A stretch of 43,325 nucleotides of DNA from Rhodobacter sp. (GCA_020250175.1 JADCEN010000027.1:1-43325), one strand, 5' to 3'. Shown: positions 8,381-17,299, counted from the first letter of the stretch. Notes: generated by a model from the sequence alone, not told the origin. Numbers and translations: made by a program.

Positions 8381-9088
8381 TCAGAAGACCCTGTGAACCG
8401 CCAGAATTCCCGCAGCACCCAGCCAGAAAGGCCCGGCCACGCCTGCCACAATGGGAATGAAGCCGCCACCTGCCCCAAAGGCAAAACCAAAGAGCTCGGC
8501 CGAAGAGACAAGGTACATGGCCCCTATCACGCAGCCGATCCACCCCAGAAGGGCGGGCATGTTCCGCGTCGCAACGATGGTCAGCCCGACGATCACGAAC
8601 CAGCCCCCGCCCAGGATATTAACCGCAATATCCTCTGTGGCCGCGTTCAGGAAGGCAAACAGCATCTGGTATCCGGTGAAGGTGGCGACAGCCGTCGTCG
8701 GGTCGGCATCGGGGCCGGACACGGCCATAAGCATGGGCGTCAGTGTGATGATGGCAACCCACCAGAGCGGGCGAAGCGGCAAAGACGCCCAGACCAGACC
8801 CAAGGCAAACCCCTTGCGGCGCGACTGATCTGTCTGGCCACCAAACGCGGCTTCGGTGATGATCAGCATCATCGGTACGGCAAGAATATAGCCGACCATC
8901 GCCGAGACGAGGGACAAGTTGAACGCCGTGGAATTCGCGGTCACGAATTCGGCAAAGGTGCTCAGGGAAGCGCCATCAAGGCCGAGAAAATTGAGCACGG
9001 CGGACAGCATCGTAAGCCCGTAGGCAAGAGTCAGAAAGCCCGCAGTAACGACTGCATAGGCGACGATCCGGGACGAGGCGGTTGACAC
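8381..9088 (-). CDS. Multi-pass membrane protein of unknown function
   Basis: The 235-residue product starts with GTG at 9088 (VSTASSRIVAYAVV), chosen because AGGAAA lies six bases upstream and an N-terminal hydrophobic helix follows at once; the upstream frame to 9289 overlaps the TetR gene and encodes non-hydrophobic sequence. At least six hydrophobic stretches are visible, for example AYAVVTAGFLTLAYGLTML, SLVSAMVGYILAVPMMLII and GFIPIVAGVAGPFWLGAAG, with a loop FGGQTDQSRRK between the second and third helices. I do not recognise the family; DUF4386-like proteins are a possibility but unproven. It is 56 bases downstream of a TetR regulator on the same strand and is probably co-transcribed and controlled by it. 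Confidence 0.75.
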   Translation of the reverse strand: MSTASSRIVAYAVVTAGFLTLAYGLTMLSAVLNFLGLDGASLSTFAEFVTANSTAFNLSLVSAMVGYILAVPMMLIITEAAFGGQTDQSRRKGFALGLVWASLPLRPLWWVAIITLTPMLMAVSGPDADPTTAVATFTGYQMLFAFLNAATEDIAVNILGGGWFVIVGLTIVATRNMPALLGWIGCVIGAMYLVSSAELFGFAFGAGGGFIPIVAGVAGPFWLGAAGILAVHRVF

Positions 9089-9144
9089 GGAGTGTTTCCT
9101 TTCTGTTTGGCTGGAGAGTGGTTTCTTCGTTTTGGTCCAGTAAG

Positions 9145-9663
9145 TTATGGAACATCGCAGATCAGGGCGCTGTCCGGCATCCCGGCCGTGCGCACGACTG
9201 TCATCAGCAATCCGAAGCCAAGAAAATGCTGGATGGGATCGCCACCGGTGCCTGCGATTTTCTTCAGGGCACCGATCAGCTCCATCCACCTGCGTTCCAC
9301 AAGATCGCGGATCTCGGGATGGTCGCAGGCCGCAAACCCCTGCAGCAACATCTGCATTTCTGCGCGTGACAGGCTGTCGTAGGCATTTCCGACTTCTGTA
9401 AGGGTTTCGACGGACGCAGGTTTTCCCACCGCCTCGGCCTGGAAGGTTCCGATGACCGTATTGAAAACCTGATCAAGGGCGGCAAGGAAAAGCTGTGATT
9501 TGGTTTCCCATATCTTGAACAGATAGGGCTGCGAGATGCCGACAGCTTTCGCAATCGCACCGGTGGACGCCGCGTCCAGACCATGGGCTGCAAACTCACG
9601 GATTGCCGCAGTCACCAGGTCGTCCTTTCGTTCTTCAAGGGTCTTTCTTGATCCGGTACTCAT
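9145..9663 (-). CDS. TetR/AcrR family transcriptional regulator
   Basis: The 172-residue protein has an N-terminal TetR DNA-binding domain: KDDLVTAAIREFAAHGLDAA, then the helix-turn-helix STGAIAKAVGISQPYLFKIW at about residues 33-52, and FETK-like WETKSQLFLAAL. The rest is a helical ligand-binding/dimerisation domain of normal but short length. A palindrome spans the bases just upstream of its start codon (9664-9685), a classic arrangement for autorepression. The gene downstream encodes a membrane protein in the same direction and is the likely target. The ligand cannot be inferred. Confidence 0.9.
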   Translation of the reverse strand: MSTGSRKTLEERKDDLVTAAIREFAAHGLDAASTGAIAKAVGISQPYLFKIWETKSQLFLAALDQVFNTVIGTFQAEAVGKPASVETLTEVGNAYDSLSRAEMQMLLQGFAACDHPEIRDLVERRWMELIGALKKIAGTGGDPIQHFLGFGLLMTVVRTAGMPDSALICDVP

Positions 9664-9685
9664 GTAGTGAGTTATCAGTCACTAC
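9664..9685. promoter_or_regulatory. Palindromic TetR-type operator
   Basis: The sequence GTAGTGA (9664-9670), an 8-base spacer GTTATCAG, and TCACTAC (9679-9685) form a perfect 7-bp inverted repeat directly against the TetR start codon. Size and position fit an operator for the adjacent regulator. Binding is inferred. Confidence 0.6.
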
Positions 9686-10122
9686 ATTGCATGTGTCAAG
9701 ATCAGACAGCACACTGCCCATGGCATCCGCTTGCCCCGCCGCTCTGCCCGAATCCCGCGGCCAGCCAGTTCCGGCACCGCCTTGCGCAGGAGCTTGAGGT
9801 TCGCAGGGTCCGCCATCAGCGCGGTGAAGCGCAAGTGCGTCGGCTGCGATGCGAGCCCAGGCCACGCAAGCGGCACCCGTCCCGCCGCCAAACTGACGGA
9901 CAGCCGTGACCGGCTGTGCGTTTCCTCCATCCGTGCGTCCGATGCCGCTGCCGGATTCTGTCCGGAAGCCTCAATCCACAGTACTTTCAGCCAAACGCAA
10001 CCTTTCCCGCCCGCTTGCGCGAATAAGCCGGATCAAGGGGATCGCGGCTTCGCCCTGAAAGGGTGCTGGCCAATGGCGAAAGGCGGGTTCCAAACCGGCG
10101 GTTGATCTGCCAATCCTGCCGC
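9686..10122. other. Stretch without a recognisable gene
   Basis: Between the TetR operator and the DUF2306-like gene, open frames exist on both strands (for example a minus-strand frame 9930-9682), but none has a recognisable domain, a convincing ribosome-binding site or continuity with neighbours. The minus-strand frame contains MADPANLKLLRKAVPELAG, which looks protein-like and could be a gene relic; I could not identify it. Confidence 0.4.
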
Positions 10123-10629
10123 ATGACCCTTGTCCCGCTTCTTGACGCACCCGCCCTGATCCAGCTGCATGTCGCGGCGGCCTTGCTTTCGGTCGTGCTG
10201 GGGCCGGTGGCGGTTCTTCGGCACAGCCGCGACATCCTGCATCGCGTGGTCGGTCGCGTCTGGGTTGTGAGCATGGCAATCACGGCCGGATCGTCGTTCT
10301 GGATCAGCGAAAATCCGATGATCGGGCCGTTCTCGGTCATCCACATCCTGTCGGTCATCACCCTGTTCGGTCTGGTCGTCGCGGTTCACGCCATCCGTTC
10401 GGGTGACGTGGCAAGGCACGGCGCGACAATGCGCGCGCTTTATGCCCAGGCGCTGTTGCTGGCCGGGGCCTTCACCTTCCTTCCGGGGCGGCGGATGAGC
10501 GAGGCTGTCTTTCCCGGCACACCATGGCCGGGTCTGGCGGCCATGCTGGCCGTGGCCGCCGCTGCGGTCTGGCTGCTTTGGCGCGATGGCCGCACAAACC
10601 CCCTTCCCTTCGCCAGGCGGCTTCGCTAG
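10123..10629 (+). CDS. DUF2306-like membrane protein
   Basis: The 168-residue product begins MTLVPLLDAPALIQLHVAAA and has about four membrane helices (for example HVAAALLSVVLGPVAVL, VIHILSVITLFGLVVAV, AQALLLAGAFTFLPG, LAAMLAVAAAAVWLLW). The arrangement of His residues at helix ends (LQ-H near the N-terminus, RDILHRVVGRVWV, IHILS, HAIRSGDVARHGATM) is what is seen in DUF2306 proteins, an uncharacterised integral membrane family; His residues may bind haem or metal, but that is speculation. The ATG at 10123 lacks a strong ribosome-binding site; an in-frame ATG at 10063 encodes polar sequence and is less likely. It ends 25 bases before tRNA-Leu. Confidence 0.75.
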   Translation: MTLVPLLDAPALIQLHVAAALLSVVLGPVAVLRHSRDILHRVVGRVWVVSMAITAGSSFWISENPMIGPFSVIHILSVITLFGLVVAVHAIRSGDVARHGATMRALYAQALLLAGAFTFLPGRRMSEAVFPGTPWPGLAAMLAVAAAAVWLLWRDGRTNPLPFARRLR

Positions 10630-10654
10630 AACCCCGCCACCAAACCAGTTGCAT

Positions 10655-10741
10655 GCGGATGTGGCGGAATTGGTAGACGCGCAGCGTTGAGGTCGCTGTG
10701 GGGTAACTCCCGTGAAGGTTCGAGTCCTTTCATCCGCACCA
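10655..10741 (+). tRNA. tRNA-Leu (anticodon GAG)
   Basis: Acceptor stem GCGGATG pairs with CATCCGC, with discriminator A and encoded CCA at 10739-10741. D-arm GGCGGAATTGGTAGACGC, anticodon stem CAGCG/CGCTG with loop TTGAGGT (anticodon GAG), a long variable arm (GGGGTAACTCCC region) and T-arm with GGTTCGAGTCC give a class II leucine tRNA of 87 bases. Confidence 0.97.
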
Positions 10742-10975
10742 GTTGACGATGCCGGGCGCTGTTGATGCGGGCCGCCCCTGACTGCGGAGGGTCGGGCCGC
10801 GTTCGGCCTTTGGACCTTGGGGCGCGTTGCGGCTTTGGGGGCGCTTCGGCAGACGCCAGTTTGCCGCGTCGGTGCCTGTTTTTTCGGCAATGCCGGTGCA
10901 GGGCGCAAAAGTCGGACAAGCCCGTTGCATTCTTCCCGCGTTCCGTTTTAGTCGGCATAACGAAGAGCAGGACGA

Positions 10976-12106
10976 TTGCCTGCCGATGCTGATGGGGAAA
11001 GTTCCTTGGCCGTCACCGCCCGCGCAGAGTCGTTTGTCGAATTCGACCGCGTCCAGAAAAGCTATGACGGCGCAACGCTGGTCGTAAAGGACCTGAACCT
11101 GAGCATTGCCAAGGGCGAATTCCTGACCATGCTTGGCCCCTCGGGTTCTGGCAAGACGACCTGCCTGATGATGCTGGCCGGGTTCGAGACGGCCACCAGC
11201 GGCGAGATCCGGCTGGATGGCCGGCCGATCAACCAGGTGCCGCCGCACAAGCGCGGCATCGGCATGGTGTTTCAGAATTACGCGCTGTTTCCGCACATGA
11301 CGGTGGCCGAGAACCTGTCCTTTCCGCTGGAAGTGCGCGGCATGGCCAGGCCCGAGCGCGAGGCCAAGATCGCCCGCGCGCTGGACATGGTGCAGATGGG
11401 CGGCTTCGGCAGCCGCCGTCCCGCGCAGCTTTCGGGCGGCCAGCAGCAGCGCATCGCCCTGGCACGCGCGCTGGTCTTTGATCCGGGGCTTGTGCTGATG
11501 GACGAACCCCTGGGCGCGCTGGACAAGCAATTGCGCGAGCATATGCAGTTCGAGATCAAGCACCTGCATGAATCGCTGGGCATCACCGTGGTCTATGTCA
11601 CCCATGACCAGGGCGAGGCGCTGACGATGAGCGACCGCATCGCGGTCTTCAACGACGGGCGCATCCAGCAGCTTGCCCCGCCTGCGGACCTGTATGAACG
11701 CCCCGGCAACAGCTTTGTCGCGGGCTTCATCGGCGAGAACAACAGGCTGCCCGGCACCGTCGAAGACCGTTCGGGCGACAAGGCGCTGGTCCGCCTTGCC
11801 ACGGGCGAGCTGATCGACGCCACCCCGGTCAGCATCACCGAAAAGGGCAGCCGCACGGTGGTCTCGATCCGCCCCGAACGGGTGGAATTCAAGCCCGAGA
11901 TGATGCCCCCCGGTGCGCGCACGCTGGACGCCGAGGTGGTCGAGGTGATCTACATGGGTGACATCCTGCGCACCGTCCTTAAGGTTGCGGGAACCGATGA
12001 CTTCGTGATGAAGATGCGGAACACGCTGGGGCAGACCAGGCTTGCCCCCGGCCAGAAGATCAAGGTGGGCTGGCATCCCCAGGATGCCCGCGCGCTGGAC
12101 CCTTGA
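10976..12106 (+). CDS. ABC transporter ATP-binding protein, spermidine/putrescine (PotA) type
   Basis: This is the ATPase that powers import through the two permeases encoded downstream. Walker A GPSGSGKT is at about residues 54-61, the Q-loop follows in FQNYALFPHMTVAENL, then signature LSGGQQQR, Walker B VLMDEP and the switch His in YVTHDQGEA. The C-terminal ~120 residues form a TOBE-type domain (VSIRPERVEF, EVVEVIYMGD), as in PotA and related CUT-like importers. Total 376 residues is normal. The ATG at 10976 lacks a strong ribosome-binding site; a TTG at 11006 preceded by GGGGAAAG is an alternative start. First gene of a four-gene importer operon. Polyamine specificity is inferred from the whole operon. 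Confidence 0.9.
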   Translation: MPADADGESSLAVTARAESFVEFDRVQKSYDGATLVVKDLNLSIAKGEFLTMLGPSGSGKTTCLMMLAGFETATSGEIRLDGRPINQVPPHKRGIGMVFQNYALFPHMTVAENLSFPLEVRGMARPEREAKIARALDMVQMGGFGSRRPAQLSGGQQQRIALARALVFDPGLVLMDEPLGALDKQLREHMQFEIKHLHESLGITVVYVTHDQGEALTMSDRIAVFNDGRIQQLAPPADLYERPGNSFVAGFIGENNRLPGTVEDRSGDKALVRLATGELIDATPVSITEKGSRTVVSIRPERVEFKPEMMPPGARTLDAEVVEVIYMGDILRTVLKVAGTDDFVMKMRNTLGQTRLAPGQKIKVGWHPQDARALDP

Positions 12107-12169
12107 TGACGCCGGGCCGCCCGCCAGGGCCCCGGAACAACCCAGGCAATACCAACAGGGAGACTGCCA

Positions 12170-13243
12170 ATGAAGAAGACCCTCATCCTTTCCACCGCGC
12201 TTGTCGGGCTGGCCTTTTCGGCCCAGGCCGATGTGACCGTCATGTCCTGGGGGGGTGCCTATGGCGCGGCCCAGTCCGAAGGCCACCTCAAGCCCTTCAC
12301 CGCCGCGACGGGCATCGCCACCGTGATGGTGGACAGCGACAACCCGGCCACGCCGATCAAGGCGATGGTCGAGGCGAACAACGTCACCATCGATGTCGCA
12401 AGCCTTGAATATGCCGACGCGATCCGTCTTTGCGACGAAGGCGTGCTTGAACCCATCGACGCTTCGATCCTGCCGCCCGGTGCCGACGGCACCCCTGCGG
12501 CGGAAGACTTCCTTGCCGGTGCCGTCACCGAATGCGGCGTCTCGACCGATATCTGGGCTACGGTCTTTGCCTATGACACCACCAAGTTCCCCGATGGTGG
12601 CCCGGTCACCGCAGCCGATTTCTTTGACACCACCAAGTTTCCCGGCAAGCGCGGGCTGAAGAAGGGTGCCAAGGCGGTGCTTGAATTTGCGCTGATGGCC
12701 GATGGCGTGGCCCCGGCAGATGTCTATGCCACCCTTGGCACGCCCGAGGGCGTCGACCGCGCCTTTGCCAAGCTGGACAGCATCAAGGCCGACATCGTCT
12801 GGTGGGAGGCTGGCGCCCAGCCGCCGCAGCTTCTGGCCGATGGCGAGGTGGTGATGTCCATGGCCTATAACGGCCGCATCTTCGCCGCCCAGGTCGCCGA
12901 AGGCAAACCCTTCCAGATCGTCTGGGATGGCCAGATCTACGAAAACGAAATGTATGCTATCCCGAAAGGGGCCCCGAACATGGAAGAGGCCAAGCAGTTC
13001 ATCGCCTATGCCACATCGACCGAAGGTCTGCGGCAGCAGGCCCAGTGGATCAGCTATGGCCCGGCCCGCAAGTCGGCGCTGATCGACCCGCTGGTCTTCA
13101 ACGATGGCAAGACCGAAATGGCGGCGCATCTGCCGACAGCGCCGGAAAACATGAAGAACGCGCTGGAATCGAGCTGGGAGTTCTGGGTTGACCGGGACGC
13201 CGAGCTGAACGAGCGCTTCAACGCCTGGCTGGCCGCTGGCTGA
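12170..13243 (+). CDS. Extracellular solute-binding protein, polyamine (PotD/PotF) type
   Basis: The 357-residue periplasmic receptor captures substrate for the ABC importer. It has a Sec signal peptide MKKTLILSTALVGLAFSAQA with likely cleavage before DVTVMSWGG, the usual start of PotD-like mature proteins. Recognisable landmarks are ATVFAYDTTKFP in the hinge, DIVWWEAGAQPPQLLADGEV and MAYNGRIFAA. AGGGAGA eight bases before ATG is a strong ribosome-binding site. The gene sits between the ATPase and the first permease and is followed by an intrinsic terminator-like hairpin, which would let it be made in excess over the membrane subunits. Substrate could be putrescine, spermidine or a related cation. 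Confidence 0.9.
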   Translation: MKKTLILSTALVGLAFSAQADVTVMSWGGAYGAAQSEGHLKPFTAATGIATVMVDSDNPATPIKAMVEANNVTIDVASLEYADAIRLCDEGVLEPIDASILPPGADGTPAAEDFLAGAVTECGVSTDIWATVFAYDTTKFPDGGPVTAADFFDTTKFPGKRGLKKGAKAVLEFALMADGVAPADVYATLGTPEGVDRAFAKLDSIKADIVWWEAGAQPPQLLADGEVVMSMAYNGRIFAAQVAEGKPFQIVWDGQIYENEMYAIPKGAPNMEEAKQFIAYATSTEGLRQQAQWISYGPARKSALIDPLVFNDGKTEMAAHLPTAPENMKNALESSWEFWVDRDAELNERFNAWLAAG

Positions 13244-13254
13244 CGCCAACGAAC

Positions 13255-13287
13255 GGCGCGGGGGGCAGCCTGTTCCCCGCGCCTTTT
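13255..13287 (+). terminator. Intergenic intrinsic terminator/attenuator within the ABC operon
   Basis: A perfect 9-bp GC-rich stem, GGCGCGGGG (13255-13263) with CCCCGCGCC (13275-13283), an 11-base loop and a TTTT run (13284-13287) lie 12 bases after the binding-protein stop and 18 bases before the permease ATG. Partial termination here is a common way to express the binding protein more strongly than the permeases. Confidence 0.75.
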
Positions 13288-13304
13288 CCGGACTGGACCC
13301 GACA

Positions 13305-14549
13305 ATGGCCGACAGCGCCCTTCTGACCACGGCCGATGGCCGACCGCTTGCCCAGGCCCTGGCCGAGGCCCAGGGCCGTGCCCGCCGCCGCGCTTTCTGG
13401 CTGGTGGTGCCGCTGCTTCTGTTCGTCCTTGTCAGCTTCATCCTGCCCATCGGGCAGATGCTGCACCGCTCGGTCCACCACGATGGTTTTTCCGCCAATG
13501 CGCCCGCCGTCTCGGCCTGGTTTGCCGCCAACCCGCCCGGCACCCAGCCCGACGAGGCCGCCTTTGCCGCCCTGGCGCAGGACCTGCGCGCGATGCAGGC
13601 GAACCGCACCGCAGGCGAGGCCGGAACACGGGTGAACTATGTCCTGCCCGAAAGCCGGTCGCTTTTCACCAAGACCGCGCGCTCGGCCAAAGACATGACG
13701 CCACCCTTCAAGGCGGCCCTTCTTGCCGCTGATCCCAAATGGGACGACCCCCGGGTCTGGGCCGCGATGCGGTCTTCGTCATCGGCCTATACGGCCGATT
13801 TCTACATGGTCGCGCTTGACTTCGAACGCGGCCCCGACGGCAGCCTGGAACGGGTGCCGGAAAACCGGCAGATCTATGTCTATCTTTTCGTCAAGACCTT
13901 CGTCCTGTCCGGGCTGATCACGCTGATCTGCCTTTTGATCGGTTTCCCGGTTGCGCATCTGCTTGCGACCCTGCCGATGGCCAGGGCCAACCTGCTGATG
14001 ATCCTGGTCCTTCTGCCGTTCTGGACTTCGCTTCTTGTCCGCACGACAAGCTGGATGGCCCTTCTGCAGGGCGAAGGGGTGATCAACGACCTGCTGGTCT
14101 GGATCGGTGTCATCGCCGGGGATGGTCGGCTCAGGATGATCAACAACCAGACCGGCACGATCATCGTGATGACCCATATCCTTCTGCCCTTCATGATCCT
14201 GCCGCTTTATTCGGTGATGCGGGTGATCCCGCCCAGCTATGCCCGCGCCGCCCGCAGCCTTGGTGCGACATCCTGGACAACCTTTCGCCGGGTCTACCTG
14301 CCGCAGACACTGCCCGGCATCGGGGCGGGTTCGCTTCTGGTCTTCATTCTGGCGGTGGGCTATTACATCACGCCCGCGCTGGTCGGGGGGGCGGACGGGC
14401 AACTGATCTCGAACCTCATCGACTTTCACATGGACAAGTCGAACTGGTCGCTGGCCGCCGCCCTTTCGGCGATGCTTCTGGTCGGGGTGCTGATCCTTTA
14501 CTGGCTGTATGAACGGCTGGTCGGCATCGACCGGCTGAAACTCGGGTGA
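13305..14549 (+). CDS. ABC transporter permease, PotB type
   Basis: One of the two membrane subunits of the importer. The 414-residue protein has an N-terminal helix (FWLVVPLLLFVLVSFILPIG), then a long soluble insert of about 130 residues that is longer than in E. coli PotB but usual in alphaproteobacterial homologues, then five further helices. The ABC-permease EAA loop is visible as ARAARSLGATSWTTFRRVYLPQTLPG, which contacts the ATPase. Starts at ATG 13305 just after an intergenic hairpin; the stop is four bases before the second permease, indicating coupling. Confidence 0.9.
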   Translation: MADSALLTTADGRPLAQALAEAQGRARRRAFWLVVPLLLFVLVSFILPIGQMLHRSVHHDGFSANAPAVSAWFAANPPGTQPDEAAFAALAQDLRAMQANRTAGEAGTRVNYVLPESRSLFTKTARSAKDMTPPFKAALLAADPKWDDPRVWAAMRSSSSAYTADFYMVALDFERGPDGSLERVPENRQIYVYLFVKTFVLSGLITLICLLIGFPVAHLLATLPMARANLLMILVLLPFWTSLLVRTTSWMALLQGEGVINDLLVWIGVIAGDGRLRMINNQTGTIIVMTHILLPFMILPLYSVMRVIPPSYARAARSLGATSWTTFRRVYLPQTLPGIGAGSLLVFILAVGYYITPALVGGADGQLISNLIDFHMDKSNWSLAAALSAMLLVGVLILYWLYERLVGIDRLKLG

Positions 14550-14553
14550 CCTG

Positions 14554-15492
14554 ATGGCGCTGCCCCCCTATGCCGATCCTTTGGAACGCGCCTGGCACCG
14601 CATCTATCAGGTCATCTGCGCGCTGGTCTTCGTCTTTCTGATCGCGCCGATCCTGGTGGTCATCCCGCTGTCGTTCAACGTCGAGCCCTATTTCAGCTTT
14701 ACCGAAAAGATGCTCAGCTTCGATCCTGCGGGCTATTCCCTGCGCTGGTATGACACGCTGCTGACCTTCGGGATGCAGGCACCCGAAGCACCGCGTGACG
14801 GCGCATGGTTTGCCGACATGTGGGCGAATTCCACCTGGGTCAACGCCGCCAAGAATTCGGTGATCGTGGGCTTCTGGGCGACGATCCTTGCCACCATCCT
14901 TGGCACGCTGGCGGCCCTTGGCCTGTCGCGCCCCGAAATGCCCTGGCGGCGCACGATCATGGCGATCCTGATCAGCCCGATGATCGTGCCGATCATCATC
15001 ATCGCCACGGGGATGTTCTTTTTCTACTCCAACCCCTGCGGGATCATCGGCATCGAATGCGGGCGGCTGACCTCGACCTATCTCGGCGTGATCCTGGCCC
15101 ATACAATCCTGGGGATTCCCTTTGTCATCATCACCGTGACGGCCACACTCTCGGGGTTTGACCAATCGCTGATCCGGGCGGCGCAGTCGCTTGGTGCGAA
15201 CCCGCGCACGACCTTTTTCAAGGTGGTGATGCCGCTGATCCTGCCGGGTGTGGTCTCTGGCGCGTTGTTTGCCTTTGTCACCTCGTTCGACGAGGTGGTG
15301 GCGGTGCTGTTCATCGCCGGACCCGAACAGCAGACCATTCCGCGCCAGATGTGGAACGGCATCCGCGAACAGATCAGCCCTGCGATCCTTGCCGTGGCGA
15401 CGATCCTTGTCGTGATCTCGATCCTGCTGCTGGCCACGGTGGAACTGCTGCGGCGGCGGTCGGAACGGTTGCGCGGGGTATCGCCGCACTGA
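14554..15492 (+). CDS. ABC transporter permease, PotC type
   Basis: The second membrane subunit, 312 residues, has about six helices (for example QVICALVFVFLIAPILVVIP, VGFWATILATILGTLAALGL, IMAILISPMIVPIIIIATG). The EAA loop reads IRAAQSLGANPRTTFFKVVMP. A short insert with NPCGIIGIECG lies in a periplasmic loop and contains two cysteines that could pair. It ends the importer operon, converging on the AEC transporter gene on the opposite strand; only 61 bases separate their ends. Confidence 0.9.
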   Translation: MALPPYADPLERAWHRIYQVICALVFVFLIAPILVVIPLSFNVEPYFSFTEKMLSFDPAGYSLRWYDTLLTFGMQAPEAPRDGAWFADMWANSTWVNAAKNSVIVGFWATILATILGTLAALGLSRPEMPWRRTIMAILISPMIVPIIIIATGMFFFYSNPCGIIGIECGRLTSTYLGVILAHTILGIPFVIITVTATLSGFDQSLIRAAQSLGANPRTTFFKVVMPLILPGVVSGALFAFVTSFDEVVAVLFIAGPEQQTIPRQMWNGIREQISPAILAVATILVVISILLLATVELLRRRSERLRGVSPH

Positions 15493-15553
15493 CCGGCGGG
15501 ACGCGCAGGCGGTGCCGCGCCGGGGAGTGGGCTTTTCGCGGAAAGATCGCCCG

Positions 15554-16492
15554 TTACGGCAGGATGTGCAGCCAGCCCCAGACGGTCAGGATCGACGCGG
15601 CCGTGGCCAGCAGCACGGCCGAGGCCGCCACCCGCGTTGCCACGCCATAAAGGTTGGCAAAGAGATAGGCGTTGATCCCGGGTGCCATCGCCGCCGTCAT
15701 GACGGCAGAGCGCAGCTGGTCGGTATCCAGGCGCAGCACGAAGCGGCCCAAGGTCCAGGTGACCGCCGGATGGAAGATCAGCGAGATCGCGCAGACCATC
15801 GCGATGGTCTTCATGTCACCTTCGGGGCGGTAGCGCACCATCACCCCGCCCAGCCCGAAAAGGGCGGCCGGAATTGCGGCAGCGGCCATGATGTTGACCG
15901 CACTGAACAGGAAACCGGGCAGGGGCAGATGCCCGAGGTTAACGGCGAATCCCAAGAGGATGCCGATGACAAGCCCGTTGGAAAAAATCGCCCGCAGCAC
16001 CTGCCGGGCCAGTGCCGCCGGATGCAGGCCGGTACCATGGCTGCGGACCAGTTCCATCAGCGTGATGCCGAAGGCAAAGAACAGCGGTGCATGGATGGAC
16101 AGGATGGCGAAGTTTCCCTCCAGCGCATCCGGGCCATAGGCGCGTTCGGTAATCGGCAGGCCCAGCAGCAGGGAATTTGAAAACAGGCAGACAAAGCCGA
16201 TGGCCACCGAATCTGTGACGGGGCGGGCAAACAGCAGACGCGCCCCGGCAAAGCCAAGGGCGAAGGCGGCAAAGGCCCCAAGGTAGAAGGCAAGGAACAG
16301 GCGCGCGTCATAGACCGAAGCCAGATCAAGGGTGGCGATCGACCGGAACAGCAGGCAGGGCACGGCGACGGTTTGCGCAAAGCGCATCAGCCCGTCAACC
16401 GCACCCCTGTCCAGCAGGCCCGCCCGCGCGGCGGCATAGCCAAGACCAATCACCGCAAAGACCGGAAGGATAACGTCAAGAAGCGCGTTCAT
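15554..16492 (-). CDS. AEC (auxin efflux carrier) family transporter
   Basis: The 312-residue protein is an integral membrane permease with about ten helices, starting MNALLDVILPVFAVIGLGYA, and has the family pattern LPVFAVIGLGYAAARAGLL at the N-terminus and a central GLPITERAYG break. Bacterial AEC proteins export or import organic acids such as malate or malonate; the substrate here is unknown. Its ATG overlaps the TGA of the metallo-hydrolase gene (ATGA), so it is the last gene of the dacC-tmk-holB-tatD-MBL operon. Functional linkage with those genes is not obvious. Confidence 0.87.
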   Translation of the reverse strand: MNALLDVILPVFAVIGLGYAAARAGLLDRGAVDGLMRFAQTVAVPCLLFRSIATLDLASVYDARLFLAFYLGAFAAFALGFAGARLLFARPVTDSVAIGFVCLFSNSLLLGLPITERAYGPDALEGNFAILSIHAPLFFAFGITLMELVRSHGTGLHPAALARQVLRAIFSNGLVIGILLGFAVNLGHLPLPGFLFSAVNIMAAAAIPAALFGLGGVMVRYRPEGDMKTIAMVCAISLIFHPAVTWTLGRFVLRLDTDQLRSAVMTAAMAPGINAYLFANLYGVATRVAASAVLLATAASILTVWGWLHILP

Positions 16493-17286
16493 CCGGCGGC
16501 AAGGTCGATGATCATGCCATCATGCGCAGGGCGGACATGGGGCGGAAGCTCTGCCTGCAGCGTGCGGTAATCAAGGTCGATGTGCATATTGGTCAGCACC
16601 GCCTGCCGGGGTGCGGCGCGGGCGATCCATTCCAGCGACAGTGCCAGATGGGCATGGGTCGGATGCGGGGTGCGGCGCAGGGCATCAAGGATCCAGCAGT
16701 CCAGCCCCTGCAACTCCGCCCAGGTTTCGTGCGGAATGGCCACCACATCGGGAAGATAGGCCATGTCGCCCACGCGGAACCCCAGTGCCGTGGTCGAGCC
16801 GTGATCGACCTTGAAGGGCGCAAGCCGGATCACGCCGCCGGGGCCGGAAATCCCGAAAGGTCCGGTGATGGTATGCATGTCAAGGATCGACGGATAGGGC
16901 GAGCCTTCGGGCTGGATGAAGGCATAGCCGAAGCGCGCATAAAGCGCCTCCTGCGTAGGGTGATCGGCCCAGATCGGCAGGCGGCGGCGCATGTTGTAAA
17001 CGATCTGGCGCAGATCATCGATACCATGCACATGATCGGCGTGGGAATGGGTGTAGACCACCGCATCCAGTTCGCCCACGCCCGCGTCCAGCAGCTGGTC
17101 ACGCATGTCGGGCGATGTGTCGATCAGCACGCGGGTGGTGCCGCCGGGGCCGGTCTGTTCCAGCAGAAGCGAGCAGCGGCGGCGGCGGTTGCGCGGCTCT
17201 GCCGGGTCGCAGTCGCCCCAATGGCCGCCAAGGCGCGGTACGCCCCCCGATGATCCGCAGCCCAGGATGGTGGCGCGCAGGCCCAT
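16489..17286 (-). CDS. MBL-fold metallo-hydrolase (PhnP/lipoate-protein-ligase-associated type)
   Basis: The 265-residue protein has the metallo-beta-lactamase metal motif THSHADHVHG at about residues 79-88, a preceding LIDTSPD, and LTNMHIDLDY near the C-terminus. The N-terminal CGSSGGVPRLGGHWGDC segment is characteristic of the PhnP-like phosphodiesterase branch, so a cyclic or linear phosphodiester is a reasonable substrate guess, unproven. It follows tatD by 13 bases and overlaps the AEC gene. The same gene order is common in Rhodobacteraceae. Confidence 0.87.
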   Translation of the reverse strand: MGLRATILGCGSSGGVPRLGGHWGDCDPAEPRNRRRRCSLLLEQTGPGGTTRVLIDTSPDMRDQLLDAGVGELDAVVYTHSHADHVHGIDDLRQIVYNMRRRLPIWADHPTQEALYARFGYAFIQPEGSPYPSILDMHTITGPFGISGPGGVIRLAPFKVDHGSTTALGFRVGDMAYLPDVVAIPHETWAELQGLDCWILDALRRTPHPTHAHLALSLEWIARAAPRQAVLTNMHIDLDYRTLQAELPPHVRPAHDGMIIDLAAG

Positions 17287-17299
17287 CAGACCCGCCCCG

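Noticed and set aside
9682-9930. 82-codon minus-strand frame upstream of the TetR gene
   Set aside because: Overlaps the operator, lacks a ribosome-binding site and has no recognisable domain; possible relic at most.
10730-13609. 959-codon open frame on the minus strand over the ABC operon
   Set aside because: Antisense shadow of high-GC genes; it covers the ATPase and binding-protein genes and shows no domain.
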